A DNA stretch of 64,000 bases from Planctomycetota bacterium (GTDB lineage: Bacteria; Planctomycetota; J058; JAJDCP01): assembly GCA_029260765.1 (NCBI GenBank), contig JAJDCP010000012.1:48601-112600 (forward strand). The letters are read 5' to 3'. Both the position numbers and the translations under genes were made by a program. Under the pieces are notes generated by a model, which worked only from the letters and a program-made list of their open reading frames with translations, had not been told where the DNA came from and searched no databases. Below are positions 33,992 through 43,666 of the stretch, one piece after another; within the stretch, counting starts at the first letter, position 1; every line of letters starts with the position of its first letter.

Positions 33992-35605
33992 CTACCCCAA
34001 CAGCTCCTCCAAGCGCAACTTCGCGATCGGATGCTCGGGATCGACCTGCAGCACACCCTTGTAGATGCGCCGCGCATCGCTCAGCTCGTCGCTCAGCATG
34101 GTGGCATGCATGCACCACTCGCTCAAGGTCCGCCGCCGCAAGACCTGGCTGTAGCCGTTGGGGAAGCGGGTGCGCTCGAGCAGCAGAGCCGCCGAGGGCG
34201 CGAGGTTGTCCCAACGCTCCTGAGGCGTCCACATCCATTGCCGCTCGAGGCGTTGGAACTCCTCGCTGGCGCGCTCGGCTCCCGGCAGGCGGCGCCCGAT
34301 CCAGTCGGCGAAGGCGTGGGAAATCTCGGTCTCTCGTTCACTGGGAGGCAGGTCGATCGGCCGCAGCCAGCCCATGCGTTCGTGGTAGTCCGCTTCGGTG
34401 CCTTCCTGGACGGGGCGCGGCTCCCAGCTCTGCACCGAGACGCCGCCGCGCTTCTGGCTGGAAGCGCCCGCTCCGGCCACCGAGACCAGCCGACGCTCGC
34501 CCGCCTTGATGGCGGCATGCGCCTGCTCGAGCTCAGACCACCAGCCGTTGTCTGCCCAGGCCTCTTGCAGCGCGGCATGCGCTTCCTTCGGCAGGTCCCC
34601 GCGCAACCAGCTCCACAACACCGCGCCCAGGGTTCGGCGGTCGTCGAGCTCGGCCAGCAGCTGGGCGATGGCGAGGAATTCCTCCTGCCCGGCCAGGAAC
34701 TCCTGCCAAGGACCGTGGCGGGTCAGCTCTTGCAGCAGCGCGCCCAGAATGTCGTAGCGGCGGGCCTCGACCAGGGCCTTGTAGAGCGGGACGCGCTCGT
34801 ACACTCCGCGCTCGGCATGGCGGACCATGAAATCGAGCGCCGGCCAGGCCAACTCGGACATCCCCGCCAGCGCCGCCCGCAGCGCGGTGGCGGTTTCGTC
34901 CTTCTGGCAGTTGCAGAGCAGGTAGCTGAGCACGTTGACCGCCCGCAAGCTGGGCCGGGCAGCCAGCAGTGGGATCAGCCCCTCGACCTCGGGCCCGTAG
35001 TCTTCGTCCGTCAGTAGCCGGTCGGCGTAGGGCAGCGGGTCCTCGACGCCCTCGAGCAAACCCGGAGCCTCTTGCAAGGGAGCCGCGCGGAGCTTCTCGA
35101 GCAGTGTGGTGTCGAGTTGTTCCTCTTCGATCCGCAGGGCATTGCTGAGATCGAGGCCGCGCGTGCCCAGGTTCTGGCGGAACAAGCGGGTCAGCACGCC
35201 GAAGCTGACCGCCGGCAGGTTCAGGTCTTCGAGAGCGCGTGCGGTGAACTGCAGCTTCTGTTCTTGCCGCCTTTCCACGGGTTCGCGGGCGCGCAGCATG
35301 GCGGCGAGCCGCAGGCGCAGCTCGGGACTGGCGTGGCGCATCACACCGCGGATCACCAGCACCTCGAAGCTACCGCGGGCGCTGTTCGGGTCGCGACTCA
35401 GCATCAGCTCTGTCAGCTCGAGCAGCACCGGGTCGAAGGTGTCGACGGCAAAATCCAGCTCGATGCCCTGTGCCAGGTCCTCGGTGTCGAGCAGCATGTC
35501 GAGCAGGCTGGGCTCTTTCTTCTGCTCGGGTTTCGTGCCGCAGCATTTCTTGTACTTGCGTCCGCTGCCGCACGGGCAGGGAGCGTTGCGGGTGGTCGTG
35601 CTCAT
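33992..35605 (-). CDS. SEC-C motif protein, 537 aa
   Basis: The N-terminus is a zinc-binding SEC-C motif (NAPCPCGSGRKYKKCCGTK), as at the SecA C-terminus. The rest is a long helical protein with no recognised domain (AVNVLSYLLCNCQKDETATA, LEQAHAAIKAGERR). The last ~60 residues resemble a tetratricopeptide pair (ARRIYKGVLQVDPEHPIAKL). Probably cytoplasmic. It converges with the cysteine-synthase-like gene; the 28-bp gap contains a weak GC hairpin (33964-33979) that may end both transcripts. Confidence 0.85.
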   Translation of the reverse strand: MSTTTRNAPCPCGSGRKYKKCCGTKPEQKKEPSLLDMLLDTEDLAQGIELDFAVDTFDPVLLELTELMLSRDPNSARGSFEVLVIRGVMRHASPELRLRLAAMLRAREPVERRQEQKLQFTARALEDLNLPAVSFGVLTRLFRQNLGTRGLDLSNALRIEEEQLDTTLLEKLRAAPLQEAPGLLEGVEDPLPYADRLLTDEDYGPEVEGLIPLLAARPSLRAVNVLSYLLCNCQKDETATALRAALAGMSELAWPALDFMVRHAERGVYERVPLYKALVEARRYDILGALLQELTRHGPWQEFLAGQEEFLAIAQLLAELDDRRTLGAVLWSWLRGDLPKEAHAALQEAWADNGWWSELEQAHAAIKAGERRLVSVAGAGASSQKRGGVSVQSWEPRPVQEGTEADYHERMGWLRPIDLPPSERETEISHAFADWIGRRLPGAERASEEFQRLERQWMWTPQERWDNLAPSAALLLERTRFPNGYSQVLRRRTLSEWCMHATMLSDELSDARRIYKGVLQVDPEHPIAKLRLEELLG

Positions 35606-35778
35606 CGCTTCGCCTCACTGTGGATGCCGGCATTCTGCGGCTGATGGCCGGCTTCCACAAGCGAAAAAGCCTGGCCAGGCATTTGCAAGTGGGGGGGGCG
35701 ACCGGACTTGACCCGAAACCTCGCCACCCGTAGAATCTGGCGCTCTTGGCCGTAGGACAGGAACACTTGCGCAGCACG

Positions 35779-37305
35779 ATGCATGCCTCCACGGTCAACC
35801 CACGCCAGCACCCTGACACAACCTTCCGATCCGCATTCCCGCGCGCTGGGCTGGCAGGTCTGTTGCTCGCCATCTTGCTGCAAGCGACCGGTTGCACCTC
35901 GCTGCATACCGGGCCGGGAGACTTCCGCGCAGACTTCCTGCCCTTCTACGGCTCGGAGTCGGACACGACCGGCTTCGTCGACGATGTCGCCCCCATCGCG
36001 CTGTTCCGCTATACCCGCGACGCCACATCGGGCGAAGAGGTCTACCGCTTCCTGTGGCCGTTCGGGCTCTACCGGACGCTGGAGGAAGAGTCCTTCTTCC
36101 AGTTCTTCCCGCTGATCTACCACAAGCGCCAGCTCGACCCCAATGGCCTGCCTGAGACGAACGGCTTCGTCTTCCCGTTGGTCTTCTGGGGCGACTCGGC
36201 GGACGAGGGCTTCTATTTCGGCAACTTCTTCTGGGGCGACCTCTACGGCCTGTTTGGCAAGGACGAGCTGCAGTTCCGGGGGGGCACCATCTATATGCAC
36301 TTCCGGGACGAGGGCTACCACAGCAGCCATGTGCTGTTTCCCATGGTCAACTGGGTGTGGGGGGATGGCCACGACGGCTGGCGGATCTGGCCGTTCTACG
36401 GCAACTACAGCAAGCAGGATATCGACGGCAACCCGGTCTATGACCGGACCTTTGCGATGTGGCCGTTCTTCACCCACCAGTGGAACAACCTGAACAATCC
36501 GTTTCCGAGCGAGACCCTGTTCTTCTTTCCCTTCTATGGCAGCATCACCAGCGAGCACCACAGCGACCACACCCTGCTGTGGCCGCTGTTCCGCTGGAGC
36601 TCGACGCAGTACGAAGACGGCGAGCAGTGGGAGGTGCGGGCGCCCTTCCCTTTCATCCAGATCGGCCGCGGAGTGCGCGAGAGCAAGACCTTCTTGTGGC
36701 CGCTGTTCGGACTCAAGACCAGCGCGACCAAGTACCTGCAGTATTGTCTCTGGCCGATCCAGCGTTTCGAGCGGCTCGATCTCGAACATGTGCTCGAAGA
36801 GCGGTTCTGGTTCCTGCCGATCTATTGGCAGTACGACTACGCCTACAAAACGGGTCCCGACGCGGGCACAACCCGCAGCGAGATCAAGGTCTGGCCGCTG
36901 TTCAAGTACCGCAAGGAAACGGATGGGGGCCAGTCGGTCTCGCTGCTCTCGCCTCTGTGGTTCAAAGACCCCGAGGGCTTCGACGCGATCTGGGATCCGT
37001 TGTTCCGGGTCTACCATGAAGATGTTCGAGATGACGGCAGCATCTTGACGCGGGTGCTGTGGGGGTTGTATTCCAGCCTGATCGACGAGCTGGGGTTTTC
37101 TGCCAGCATCTGGCCCCTGCTGACCGATTGGGGTGAGGTCGAGGGGCGTGGCTCCTGGCTGACCGTGTTGGGTGGCCTGTGGGAGCATATCAGCCGCGGC
37201 GGCTTCGATGCCTACCGGCTATTCTGGTTCCCTTTCGGTGACGAACTGCCCGAGCCGAGTGCACCCGCGTCTGAAGCCGAGCCCTCTGAGGAGATCGAGC
37301 CATGA
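35779..37305 (+). CDS. Aromatic-repeat outer-membrane lipoprotein, 508 aa
   Basis: ATG 35779 is followed by a signal peptide ending in a lipobox (LLAILLQATGC). The mature protein is a long series of short beta-like units with the pattern LWPLF/WPFY/FPL (FRFLWPFGLYRTL-type), for example FAMWPFFTHQW, TLLWPLFRWSS, TFLWPLFGLKT, IKVWPLFKYRK and ASIWPLLTDWG. Such a repeat could build a beta-barrel or a long beta-sheet surface. It overlaps the MlaE-like permease gene by 4 nt (ATGA), tying it to lipid transport. No named family was recognised. Confidence 0.8.
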   Translation: MHASTVNPRQHPDTTFRSAFPRAGLAGLLLAILLQATGCTSLHTGPGDFRADFLPFYGSESDTTGFVDDVAPIALFRYTRDATSGEEVYRFLWPFGLYRTLEEESFFQFFPLIYHKRQLDPNGLPETNGFVFPLVFWGDSADEGFYFGNFFWGDLYGLFGKDELQFRGGTIYMHFRDEGYHSSHVLFPMVNWVWGDGHDGWRIWPFYGNYSKQDIDGNPVYDRTFAMWPFFTHQWNNLNNPFPSETLFFFPFYGSITSEHHSDHTLLWPLFRWSSTQYEDGEQWEVRAPFPFIQIGRGVRESKTFLWPLFGLKTSATKYLQYCLWPIQRFERLDLEHVLEERFWFLPIYWQYDYAYKTGPDAGTTRSEIKVWPLFKYRKETDGGQSVSLLSPLWFKDPEGFDAIWDPLFRVYHEDVRDDGSILTRVLWGLYSSLIDELGFSASIWPLLTDWGEVEGRGSWLTVLGGLWEHISRGGFDAYRLFWFPFGDELPEPSAPASEAEPSEEIEP

Positions 37306-38066
37306 TCGAAGCCACCGGACGCGTAGTCGTCAGCGCCGTCAATGGGGCAGGCTTCTCGCTGAATCTCATGCTGGTCAGCCTCGGGCGTATCACGAGCTTC
37401 TTCAAGAAGTTCCGCGTGATCTTGCACCAGATGTACCTGTGTGGGGTGGTGACGCTGCCCGTGACCTTGGTGGTTGCGACCTTCTCGGGCTTCATCCTCT
37501 CACTGCAGGCCGGCTTGACGCTGCGCGACTTCGGGCAGCAGGACGTGATCGGCGGGCTGGTGTCGGTGGTGATGTTCCGCGAGTTCGGGCCGTTCATGAC
37601 CGGTACGATTCTGGGCGCGATGGTCGGTTCATCGATGGCCGCTGAAGTCGGCACCATGCAGGTGTCCGAAGAGATCGATGCCCTGCGGGTGATGTCGATC
37701 GATGTGCCGCGCTTCATCGTCTTCCCCCGCTTGCTGGCTATGATCATCATCACGCCCGCGCTGACTTCGATTACCAACGTGGTCGGTTCGCTCGGCGGTG
37801 CGATCATCGGCTATACGCAGCTGGGGGTCGACTTCAGGGTCTACTACGATGTGGCGGTCGAGACGCTGGTCTTCAAGGACGTCTGGACCGGCATGGTCAA
37901 GTCGGTCGTGTTCGGCATGATCATCGCCACTGTCGGTTGCAGCCAAGGGCTGCGTACCACGGGTGGCGCGATGGGAGTCGGGCGTGCGACGCGCTCGGCA
38001 GTCGTCATCAGCTACTTGCTGATCATCATCCTCGGCTTCTTTATGACGGCGGTGTTCTACAATTGA
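37302..38066 (+). CDS. mlaE: MlaE-family ABC transporter permease
   Basis: A 254-residue inner-membrane protein with five or six helices and the MlaE signature: VMFREFGPFMTGTILGAMVG, GSSMAAEVGTMQVSEEIDAL, RVMSIDVPRFIVFPRLLAMI and VFGMIIATVGCSQGLRTTGG. It forms the membrane part of a phospholipid/sterol-type transporter with the ATPase and MCE proteins encoded next. It overlaps the genes on both sides by 4 nt. Confidence 0.95.
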   Translation: MIEATGRVVVSAVNGAGFSLNLMLVSLGRITSFFKKFRVILHQMYLCGVVTLPVTLVVATFSGFILSLQAGLTLRDFGQQDVIGGLVSVVMFREFGPFMTGTILGAMVGSSMAAEVGTMQVSEEIDALRVMSIDVPRFIVFPRLLAMIIITPALTSITNVVGSLGGAIIGYTQLGVDFRVYYDVAVETLVFKDVWTGMVKSVVFGMIIATVGCSQGLRTTGGAMGVGRATRSAVVISYLLIIILGFFMTAVFYN

Positions 38067-38869
38067 TCGAAGTTGAGCTCAAAGCAGTCTGGAAGAAACT
38101 CGGCGGACGCAATGTCTTGCGTGGCATGAATCTGCGCGTGCCACGCGGACAGACCACCTGCATCATCGGTGGCTCGGGAACCGGCAAGAGCGTCAGCCTC
38201 AAGCACATGGTGGGGCTGATGCAGCCCGACCGTGGTGAGGTGCTGATCGACGGCGTCGACATCGGCCGCTTCAGCGAGCGGCAGCTGACGCCTATCCGGC
38301 GCAAGCTGGGGGTGTTGTTCCAGTCCGGCGCGCTGATCAACTGGATCAACGTGTTCGACAATGTGGCGCTGCCCCTGGTCGAGCTGAGCAAGATCAAGAA
38401 GAAGGACATCGAGCAGCGGGTGATGGACAAGCTCAACATGCTCGGCCTGGGACATGCCTCGCAGTTGATGCCCTCGGAGATCTCGGGCGGGATGAAGAAG
38501 CGCGTGGCGCTGGCCCGTGCGATCATCTGGGATCCCGAGCTGATCCTCTACGATGAGCCGACCTCCGGACTCGACCCGGTGATCGCGGCGACCATCAACC
38601 GCATGATCGTCGATATGCACGAGAAGCTGGGGGTGACCCAGGTGGTCGTCACCCACGACATGGAGAGCGCCTACACGGTCGGCCACACGATCTGCATGCT
38701 GTACCAGGGGCGGGTGCTCCAGGTCGGCACCCCCGACGAGATCCGTGCGACCGAGAATCCCTATGTGCGCCAGTTCATCGAAGGCAACGCCGAGGGGCCG
38801 ATCACCGGTCAGGGCGGCGGGGACCTGAGCAAGTTCTACTCCGACGAAGGCGATGACAATGGGGTCTAA
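38063..38869 (+). CDS. mlaF: MlaF-family ABC transporter ATPase
   Basis: A 268-residue ABC ATPase: Walker A IIGGSGTGKSVSLKHMVGLM, signature PSEISGGMKKRVALARAI, Walker B LILYDEPTSGLDPVIAATIN, H-loop VVVTHDMESAYTVG. The start is TTG 38063, fixed by the TTGA overlap with the stop of mlaE. It powers the MCE transporter at the cytoplasmic face. Confidence 0.95.
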   Translation: MIEVELKAVWKKLGGRNVLRGMNLRVPRGQTTCIIGGSGTGKSVSLKHMVGLMQPDRGEVLIDGVDIGRFSERQLTPIRRKLGVLFQSGALINWINVFDNVALPLVELSKIKKKDIEQRVMDKLNMLGLGHASQLMPSEISGGMKKRVALARAIIWDPELILYDEPTSGLDPVIAATINRMIVDMHEKLGVTQVVVTHDMESAYTVGHTICMLYQGRVLQVGTPDEIRATENPYVRQFIEGNAEGPITGQGGGDLSKFYSDEGDDNGV

Positions 38870-40085
38870 TGCCAAGGACCTGACGGTCTTCCTGCTCCTG
38901 CTCGTCGGGGCGGGCTGCCTGTACCTGGCGCTGATGGAGACGCTCGGCTGGACCTCGCTGCGCAAGCGCATCGTGGTGGTCAGTTTCCCTGAAGTCAAAG
39001 GCCTCAAGGAGGGCAACAAGGTCACGGTGCTGGGGATGATCGTCGGTGAGGTGCGCTTCATCGAGTTCCCTGAGGGGCGCGCCGAGGCGCAGCAGGTCCG
39101 GGTGCACTGTGAGGTGCTGGGCAGCTGGCGTATGCGCGAAGGCTACTCGGCGACGGTCACATCACGCGGCTTGATCGCGATTCCCTATGTGGACCTGAAT
39201 CCGGGTTACGGCAATCCTCTGACGGCGGAGGAAGAGCAGGATCTCTACGGTGAGCTCAACCCGAACACCGCCAGCAACGTGGCCGAAGGCTTCCACGACA
39301 TGCGCGGCACGATCCGTGAGGGCGTGGCCGACTTCGAAGAACGCATCACCTTCATCGAGCGCGGCGGTGGCCTCGGTGAGGCGCTGCTGATGCGTGAGGA
39401 GCGGGACTACATCGCCAACACCTTGAGCGAGTGGGACGACCGGATTGCCGCGGCTGAGAGCACATTGATCGGGCTGCGCAACGGGGAGGGCTTCCTCGGC
39501 GAGGTGTTGACCAGCGATTCGACCTACCTTGCCTGGCGCGATAGCATGAGCTCGGCGGACGAGCGCGTGCAGGACGCGTTCGGCCCCGACAGCTTTACAA
39601 TGGACGAGGAGCGAGCTGAGTCGCTGGTGGTTGCCTTGCGCAACGCGCGGGATTTCCTGGCGGACAGCCGCGCTGAAGACAGCCAGTTCTACCGCCTGCT
39701 GCGTTCGCAGGAGCAAGCAGACTCGTGGCGCGAGAGCCTCGCCGGCGTGCGTGGGGATGTGGACACCATCGTCCAGGGCGGCAACGGCTTCGGTGAGGCG
39801 CTGAACGAACCGGGTTTCGCGGGCAGTCTGGGTGAGACCTTACAGGATACGCGTGCCCAGCTGGGCGACCTGCTGGCCGAGATCCGTGCGGCCCGCGCGG
39901 GCCAGGCAGACACCACCGACATGAGCTTTGCGCGGCTGGTGGCCGACGTCGAGCTGCGCGGTCGCTTCAAAGAAGGGCTGCGGGAGTTCCGCTCACAGGC
40001 GCAAGAGGCGCGCGAGGGGCTCGAGAGGGCCCGCGAAGGCGCGGACATCAATCGATTCGGGACGTCATTGCTCAGCGCATTCTGA
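38859..40085 (+). CDS. MCE-domain (MlaD-like) protein 1, 408 aa
   Basis: An N-terminal membrane anchor (LTVFLLLLVGAGCLYLALME) and an MCE domain (VVSFPEVKGLKEGNKVTVLG, then MIVGEVRFIEF) are followed by a long helical region with heptad character (EERDYIANTLSEWDDRIAAA, AREGLERAREGADINRFG). Such proteins form hexameric rings or tubes that carry lipid across the periplasm. The start may be ATG 38853 or 38859; both overlap the mlaF 3' end. Confidence 0.9.
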   Translation: MGSNAKDLTVFLLLLVGAGCLYLALMETLGWTSLRKRIVVVSFPEVKGLKEGNKVTVLGMIVGEVRFIEFPEGRAEAQQVRVHCEVLGSWRMREGYSATVTSRGLIAIPYVDLNPGYGNPLTAEEEQDLYGELNPNTASNVAEGFHDMRGTIREGVADFEERITFIERGGGLGEALLMREERDYIANTLSEWDDRIAAAESTLIGLRNGEGFLGEVLTSDSTYLAWRDSMSSADERVQDAFGPDSFTMDEERAESLVVALRNARDFLADSRAEDSQFYRLLRSQEQADSWRESLAGVRGDVDTIVQGGNGFGEALNEPGFAGSLGETLQDTRAQLGDLLAEIRAARAGQADTTDMSFARLVADVELRGRFKEGLREFRSQAQEAREGLERAREGADINRFGTSLLSAF

Positions 40086-40109
40086 GCGCGGGTGAAAAGG
40101 AGACTCGGC

Positions 40110-41324
40110 ATGAAACGTGACTTCGTCGTCGGCCTGTTGTTCTTTGTGGCGATGGGCGTACTGCTGACGGTCACCGCCATCACCAGCAATGTCGATTTCG
40201 GCCGTGAACGCAAGTACCTCAATGTGCATTTCGATGATGTGCGTGGCCTGCGGACCGGCAACAAAGTGCGCATCGCCGGGCTCGACGTCGGCATCGTGCA
40301 GAGCCTCGAGCTCAGTCCGGAAGGTCAGGTCAACGCGGTGCTCAAGGTGGCGCCCGAGGTCACGCTGTTGGCGGGCGAAGATGTCGACGGCGAGCGGGTG
40401 GGCGCGTACCAGATCCTGGTGCGTGACCTCAGTCTGCTGGGCGGCAAGTTCGTCGACATCGACCAGGGGGACCGCGGCTCTGAGGTGGTTTCCTACGACG
40501 CGCTTCAGGGGTTGCCGGCGCCGGAGTTCTTGAAGGATCTCAGTGAGGTCGTCGATGAGAACCGCGCCAGCTTCCGCAACATCATCGATCGGGTCGAGAA
40601 GGTCACAGAGCGCCTCGACGAGGGGGACGGGCTGCTGCCCAGCCTGATCAACGAGCCAGCGTGGACCAGCCAGGTCGGCAACATCCTGGCCAACGTTGAA
40701 GATCTGACCGAGATCCTGGCCGGGCTGGCCGCCGATCTCGAGGCGGGCAAGGGCACGCTGGGCAAGATCTTGCGCAGGGATGAGCTGTACAACGACCTGC
40801 AGGCGCTGGCTGACAACCTCAACCAGATCTCCGACAAGGTCAACAACGGCAACGGCGTGGTGGCCAAGCTGATCAATGATGAAGAGATGGCCGAAGACTT
40901 CGAGGCCGTGGTCGACGACGTCCGGGACATCACGGCCCATGTGTCCGACGGACCGGGCGCGCTGACGATGGTGATCAAGGACGAAGGCTTCCGCGATGAT
41001 CTGCGGGGCGTTGCCTCGGGTGCCCGTGAGGTCGTTGACAAGGCCAACAACGGCAACGGCGCGATCTCGCTGCTGCTGAACGACGAAGGCTTGGCGACCG
41101 ATGCCGAAGAGACCTTCGCTGAAGTGCGCCAGCTGGTCGAGGACCTGCGCGGCTCGGAGGGGGTGCTCGGCATGTTGATCAGCGACACCGACGCGCGTGA
41201 CGAGCTGCGCGACGTGATCTCCGAAGCGCAACGGGCGATCGTCGAGCTGCGCGAGTCGATCGAAGACACGCGCGAGCAAGCCCCGATTTCGCAGTTTACC
41301 GGCATCCTGTTCAGCGCGTTTTGA
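40110..41324 (+). CDS. MCE-domain (MlaD-like) protein 2, 404 aa
   Basis: Starts MKRDFVVGLLFFVAMGVLL, with AAAGGAGA upstream. The MCE core is LNVHFDDVRGLRTGNKVRIA, GLDVGIVQSLEL, then LLGGKFVDIDQG. The C-terminal half repeats units like LINDEEMAEDFEAVVDDVRD, VIKDEGFRDDLRGVASGARE and LLNDEGLATDAEETFAEVRQ with NNGNGVV/NNGNGAI linkers, as in tube-forming MCE proteins with a helical needle. Both MCE proteins end in an alike LLSAF/LFSAF, pointing to duplication and possibly a mixed assembly. Confidence 0.92.
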   Translation: MKRDFVVGLLFFVAMGVLLTVTAITSNVDFGRERKYLNVHFDDVRGLRTGNKVRIAGLDVGIVQSLELSPEGQVNAVLKVAPEVTLLAGEDVDGERVGAYQILVRDLSLLGGKFVDIDQGDRGSEVVSYDALQGLPAPEFLKDLSEVVDENRASFRNIIDRVEKVTERLDEGDGLLPSLINEPAWTSQVGNILANVEDLTEILAGLAADLEAGKGTLGKILRRDELYNDLQALADNLNQISDKVNNGNGVVAKLINDEEMAEDFEAVVDDVRDITAHVSDGPGALTMVIKDEGFRDDLRGVASGAREVVDKANNGNGAISLLLNDEGLATDAEETFAEVRQLVEDLRGSEGVLGMLISDTDARDELRDVISEAQRAIVELRESIEDTREQAPISQFTGILFSAF

Positions 41325-42541
41325 TGGCCAGGCTGCTGGTCAGCGGCTTCCTGCTCGCCGCGCTGTGTACTCTGGGCGCGTGCACCAACCCGCACCGGCG
41401 GCCCGAGCCGCGGCCTCCCGCGGACACTGCGGGGCCGGACGTGGCTCCGGCCGAGACCGCCCGCGTGGTTCCTCATGCTGGTTCCGTGCAGGCGGGTCCG
41501 ATCGTGGCCGCGGCCCGGACCTGGCTCTACCGTAGCTATGACCTCAAGCTCGAGCTGGACGCGGCGACAAAGGCCGCGCGCGCCCCTCAGCTCGAGGCAC
41601 TCCAGCCTGCCCAGGCCGCTGCCCGGGCGGCGCTGGTGACGCGCCTGCGAGCAGCGGGCCTCGATCCCGACCCGGGGCACCTGGCGAACACGCTGCGGGG
41701 TCTGCTCCAGGACGATCCAGAGCTGGTATTGCTCGGACCTGGCCCCTTGGCGCGGTATCTCGAAGCGGCTTCCGGTGAAGAGCTGCCCGGCCTGCGGGTG
41801 GTGCGTGTGCAGGGCTGGCGGCGCCAGCTGTTGGTGGATACGCCGGTGGGGTCGCAGAGCTATGCGGCGGTGGAGGTCGTCGAGGTCGTGTTGGAGGATG
41901 AGCTGGGCTACCGCGTGCGGCGGGGCGTCTGGCGGGGCGGTGTGCCGCTGACCCCGGTGGAGGTGCACGGCAGCACGCTCTTTCTGCGGCGGGATACGGT
42001 CGAAGAGCTGGCTGAGCTGCTCTTTTTCGGGCGCATCGCCGAGCTGCAGCAAGGACGCACGCGGCTGCAAGAGCTGCTGGCGGGGGAGGCTGCCGAGGGC
42101 ATCGATGCGGGCCTGCTGGCGGCGGCCAAAGACGCGCTGCGTTGGCGGCAGTACGCGTCGCTGTACGAGCGCCTCCAAGACCTGCCGGATGCTGAGCGGC
42201 GGGCGGGCTTTGCTGATGCCTTCCTCGCTGCCGAAGAACGGCGCGCCGCCATCCGTCTGGCCTTTGTGCGCGACGGCACGGCCGACCTGGTCGCCGCCGA
42301 AGCCGTGGCCCTGTTGGCCGCGATGGCTGCCGATCCCCTAGATGCGTTGGCGGTAGCGTGTGGACTGCGGGCGCAGGTGCTGGCCGCGCCTGAGGGCTCG
42401 ATCTTGCCGCCTGTCGGGGACGGCGCGGCGGCTGCCATCGCGGCGCTGGCCAGCGAGCTGGGCAGCCGGACTCTGCTCGAGCTGGTGGACGCCGAGGTCG
42501 AGGCATTGCAGGCGGCTGCGCTGCGCGCTCTGGGGGAGTGA
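41324..42541 (+). CDS. Lipoprotein of the MCE operon, 405 aa
   Basis: The start ATG shares one base with the stop of the MCE gene (TGATG). The signal peptide ends in a lipobox (FLLAALCTLGAC). The mature part starts with a Pro-rich linker and is then Ala/Leu-rich and helical, with a beta segment in the middle (VRVQGWRRQLLVDTPVGSQS). By position it could be the outer-membrane or periplasmic partner of the transporter; no family recognised. Confidence 0.75.
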   Translation: MARLLVSGFLLAALCTLGACTNPHRRPEPRPPADTAGPDVAPAETARVVPHAGSVQAGPIVAAARTWLYRSYDLKLELDAATKAARAPQLEALQPAQAAARAALVTRLRAAGLDPDPGHLANTLRGLLQDDPELVLLGPGPLARYLEAASGEELPGLRVVRVQGWRRQLLVDTPVGSQSYAAVEVVEVVLEDELGYRVRRGVWRGGVPLTPVEVHGSTLFLRRDTVEELAELLFFGRIAELQQGRTRLQELLAGEAAEGIDAGLLAAAKDALRWRQYASLYERLQDLPDAERRAGFADAFLAAEERRAAIRLAFVRDGTADLVAAEAVALLAAMAADPLDALAVACGLRAQVLAAPEGSILPPVGDGAAAAIAALASELGSRTLLELVDAEVEALQAAALRALGE

Positions 42542-42550
42542 GCGGGCCCC

Positions 42551-43660
42551 TCAGCGTTCGAAGCACACCAACCCGCTGGCCGCATGCTCCAGCCGCCAGC
42601 GTCGTTCGAGCTCGACCCGCACGAAGCCCCAATCTCCGGCCACGTCCTTGTCGAAGGCGCGCACATCGTCGTCGCCTTCGACGCGGTAGCTGTAGATCGG
42701 CTCGCTCGAGGTCTCATCGAAGATGTGCGCCTGGAAGCCGCGGGCCCCGCTCAGGTGCACCTGGAAACGTACACTCGCTGCATCCAACTGCAGGCTGTCA
42801 CCCATCCGCGCAGCCAGCCCGGGTCCGGCGCAGATCGCGACCCCGGGCAGGTCCTCGGGATCGGTCCACGGCCCAAAACGGTACGCGACGATGCGGCCCG
42901 CCCGCAGTCCGGCGTGCAGACCCTCGGCTGTGGCCTCTTCGACCCGCACACGGTTGACCAGTCCACGCAGGTGGCCGGGGCGCAGCAGCGGAAGCGGGTG
43001 AAAGTCGGAGCCGGCGACCGGGAAGATCGGCCGCTGTTCAGCCAGCAACCGTTCCTGCCACCAGGCCAGGTTCTTCCTCAGCACTCCCGGCAGAGGCCCG
43101 AAGACCTCGATGCCCTGCGCCCCGAGGCAGCCCGGGTCTGGCCAGGGAAAGCTGGGGTGGAACGGGTGGTTGACCACCGCGAAGCCCCCGCGTGCTTGGA
43201 CACGGGCGATGGCCGCAGCGTACTCTTCGACCGGGATCTGGTGCGCGTCCAGCGGCCGCAGGCAGTCGGCCTGAGTGTCCGGCGGCTCGACCAGGTTCAT
43301 GTGGCCATGGCCCTGGGTGCCGCTGAATTCGACGCCGCATAGCAGCAGGCAGTCTTCGCTGGGCTCTTGCGCCCTGGCGAGGGCGTTGTGCTCGGTGAAG
43401 ACCAGCGCATCGAGGCCCGCTTCGCCTCCCGCCTGCAGCCAGCGACCGATGTCGCTCTGTTCGAGCAGCGTGCGGTCTGCCTCGTCTTCGCCGCCTGCAG
43501 AGTAGCGCCAGGCATTGGCCGCCGAGTGCAGATGGAACATCGTGACCAGCCAAGTGTCCGCGCTGTCCTCCAGGACCGCGCTGTCGACCTCTGCCACGGG
43601 GCGGAGGCCGTCGGCAAGGCCGATGCCAGCGCTGAGGATGAGAAACAGAAACCCGCGCAC
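42551..43660 (-). CDS. Secreted PHP-like metal-dependent hydrolase
   Basis: A 369-residue protein with a signal peptide (MRGFLFLILSAGIGLADG). PHP-type metal ligands appear in order: MFHLHSAANAW (HxH), VFTEHNALARAQ, VEFSGTQGHGHMNLV, VVNHPFHPSF and VAGSDFHPLPLL. PHP enzymes hydrolyse phosphate esters using a tri-metal site, but the substrate is unknown. The last ~90 residues form a beta domain (SVRFQVHLSGARGFQAHIFD). It lies 6 bp after the DUF1579-like gene. Confidence 0.85.
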   Translation of the reverse strand: MRGFLFLILSAGIGLADGLRPVAEVDSAVLEDSADTWLVTMFHLHSAANAWRYSAGGEDEADRTLLEQSDIGRWLQAGGEAGLDALVFTEHNALARAQEPSEDCLLLCGVEFSGTQGHGHMNLVEPPDTQADCLRPLDAHQIPVEEYAAAIARVQARGGFAVVNHPFHPSFPWPDPGCLGAQGIEVFGPLPGVLRKNLAWWQERLLAEQRPIFPVAGSDFHPLPLLRPGHLRGLVNRVRVEEATAEGLHAGLRAGRIVAYRFGPWTDPEDLPGVAICAGPGLAARMGDSLQLDAASVRFQVHLSGARGFQAHIFDETSSEPIYSYRVEGDDDVRAFDKDVAGDWGFVRVELERRWRLEHAASGLVCFER

Positions 43661-43666
43661 AGGGAG

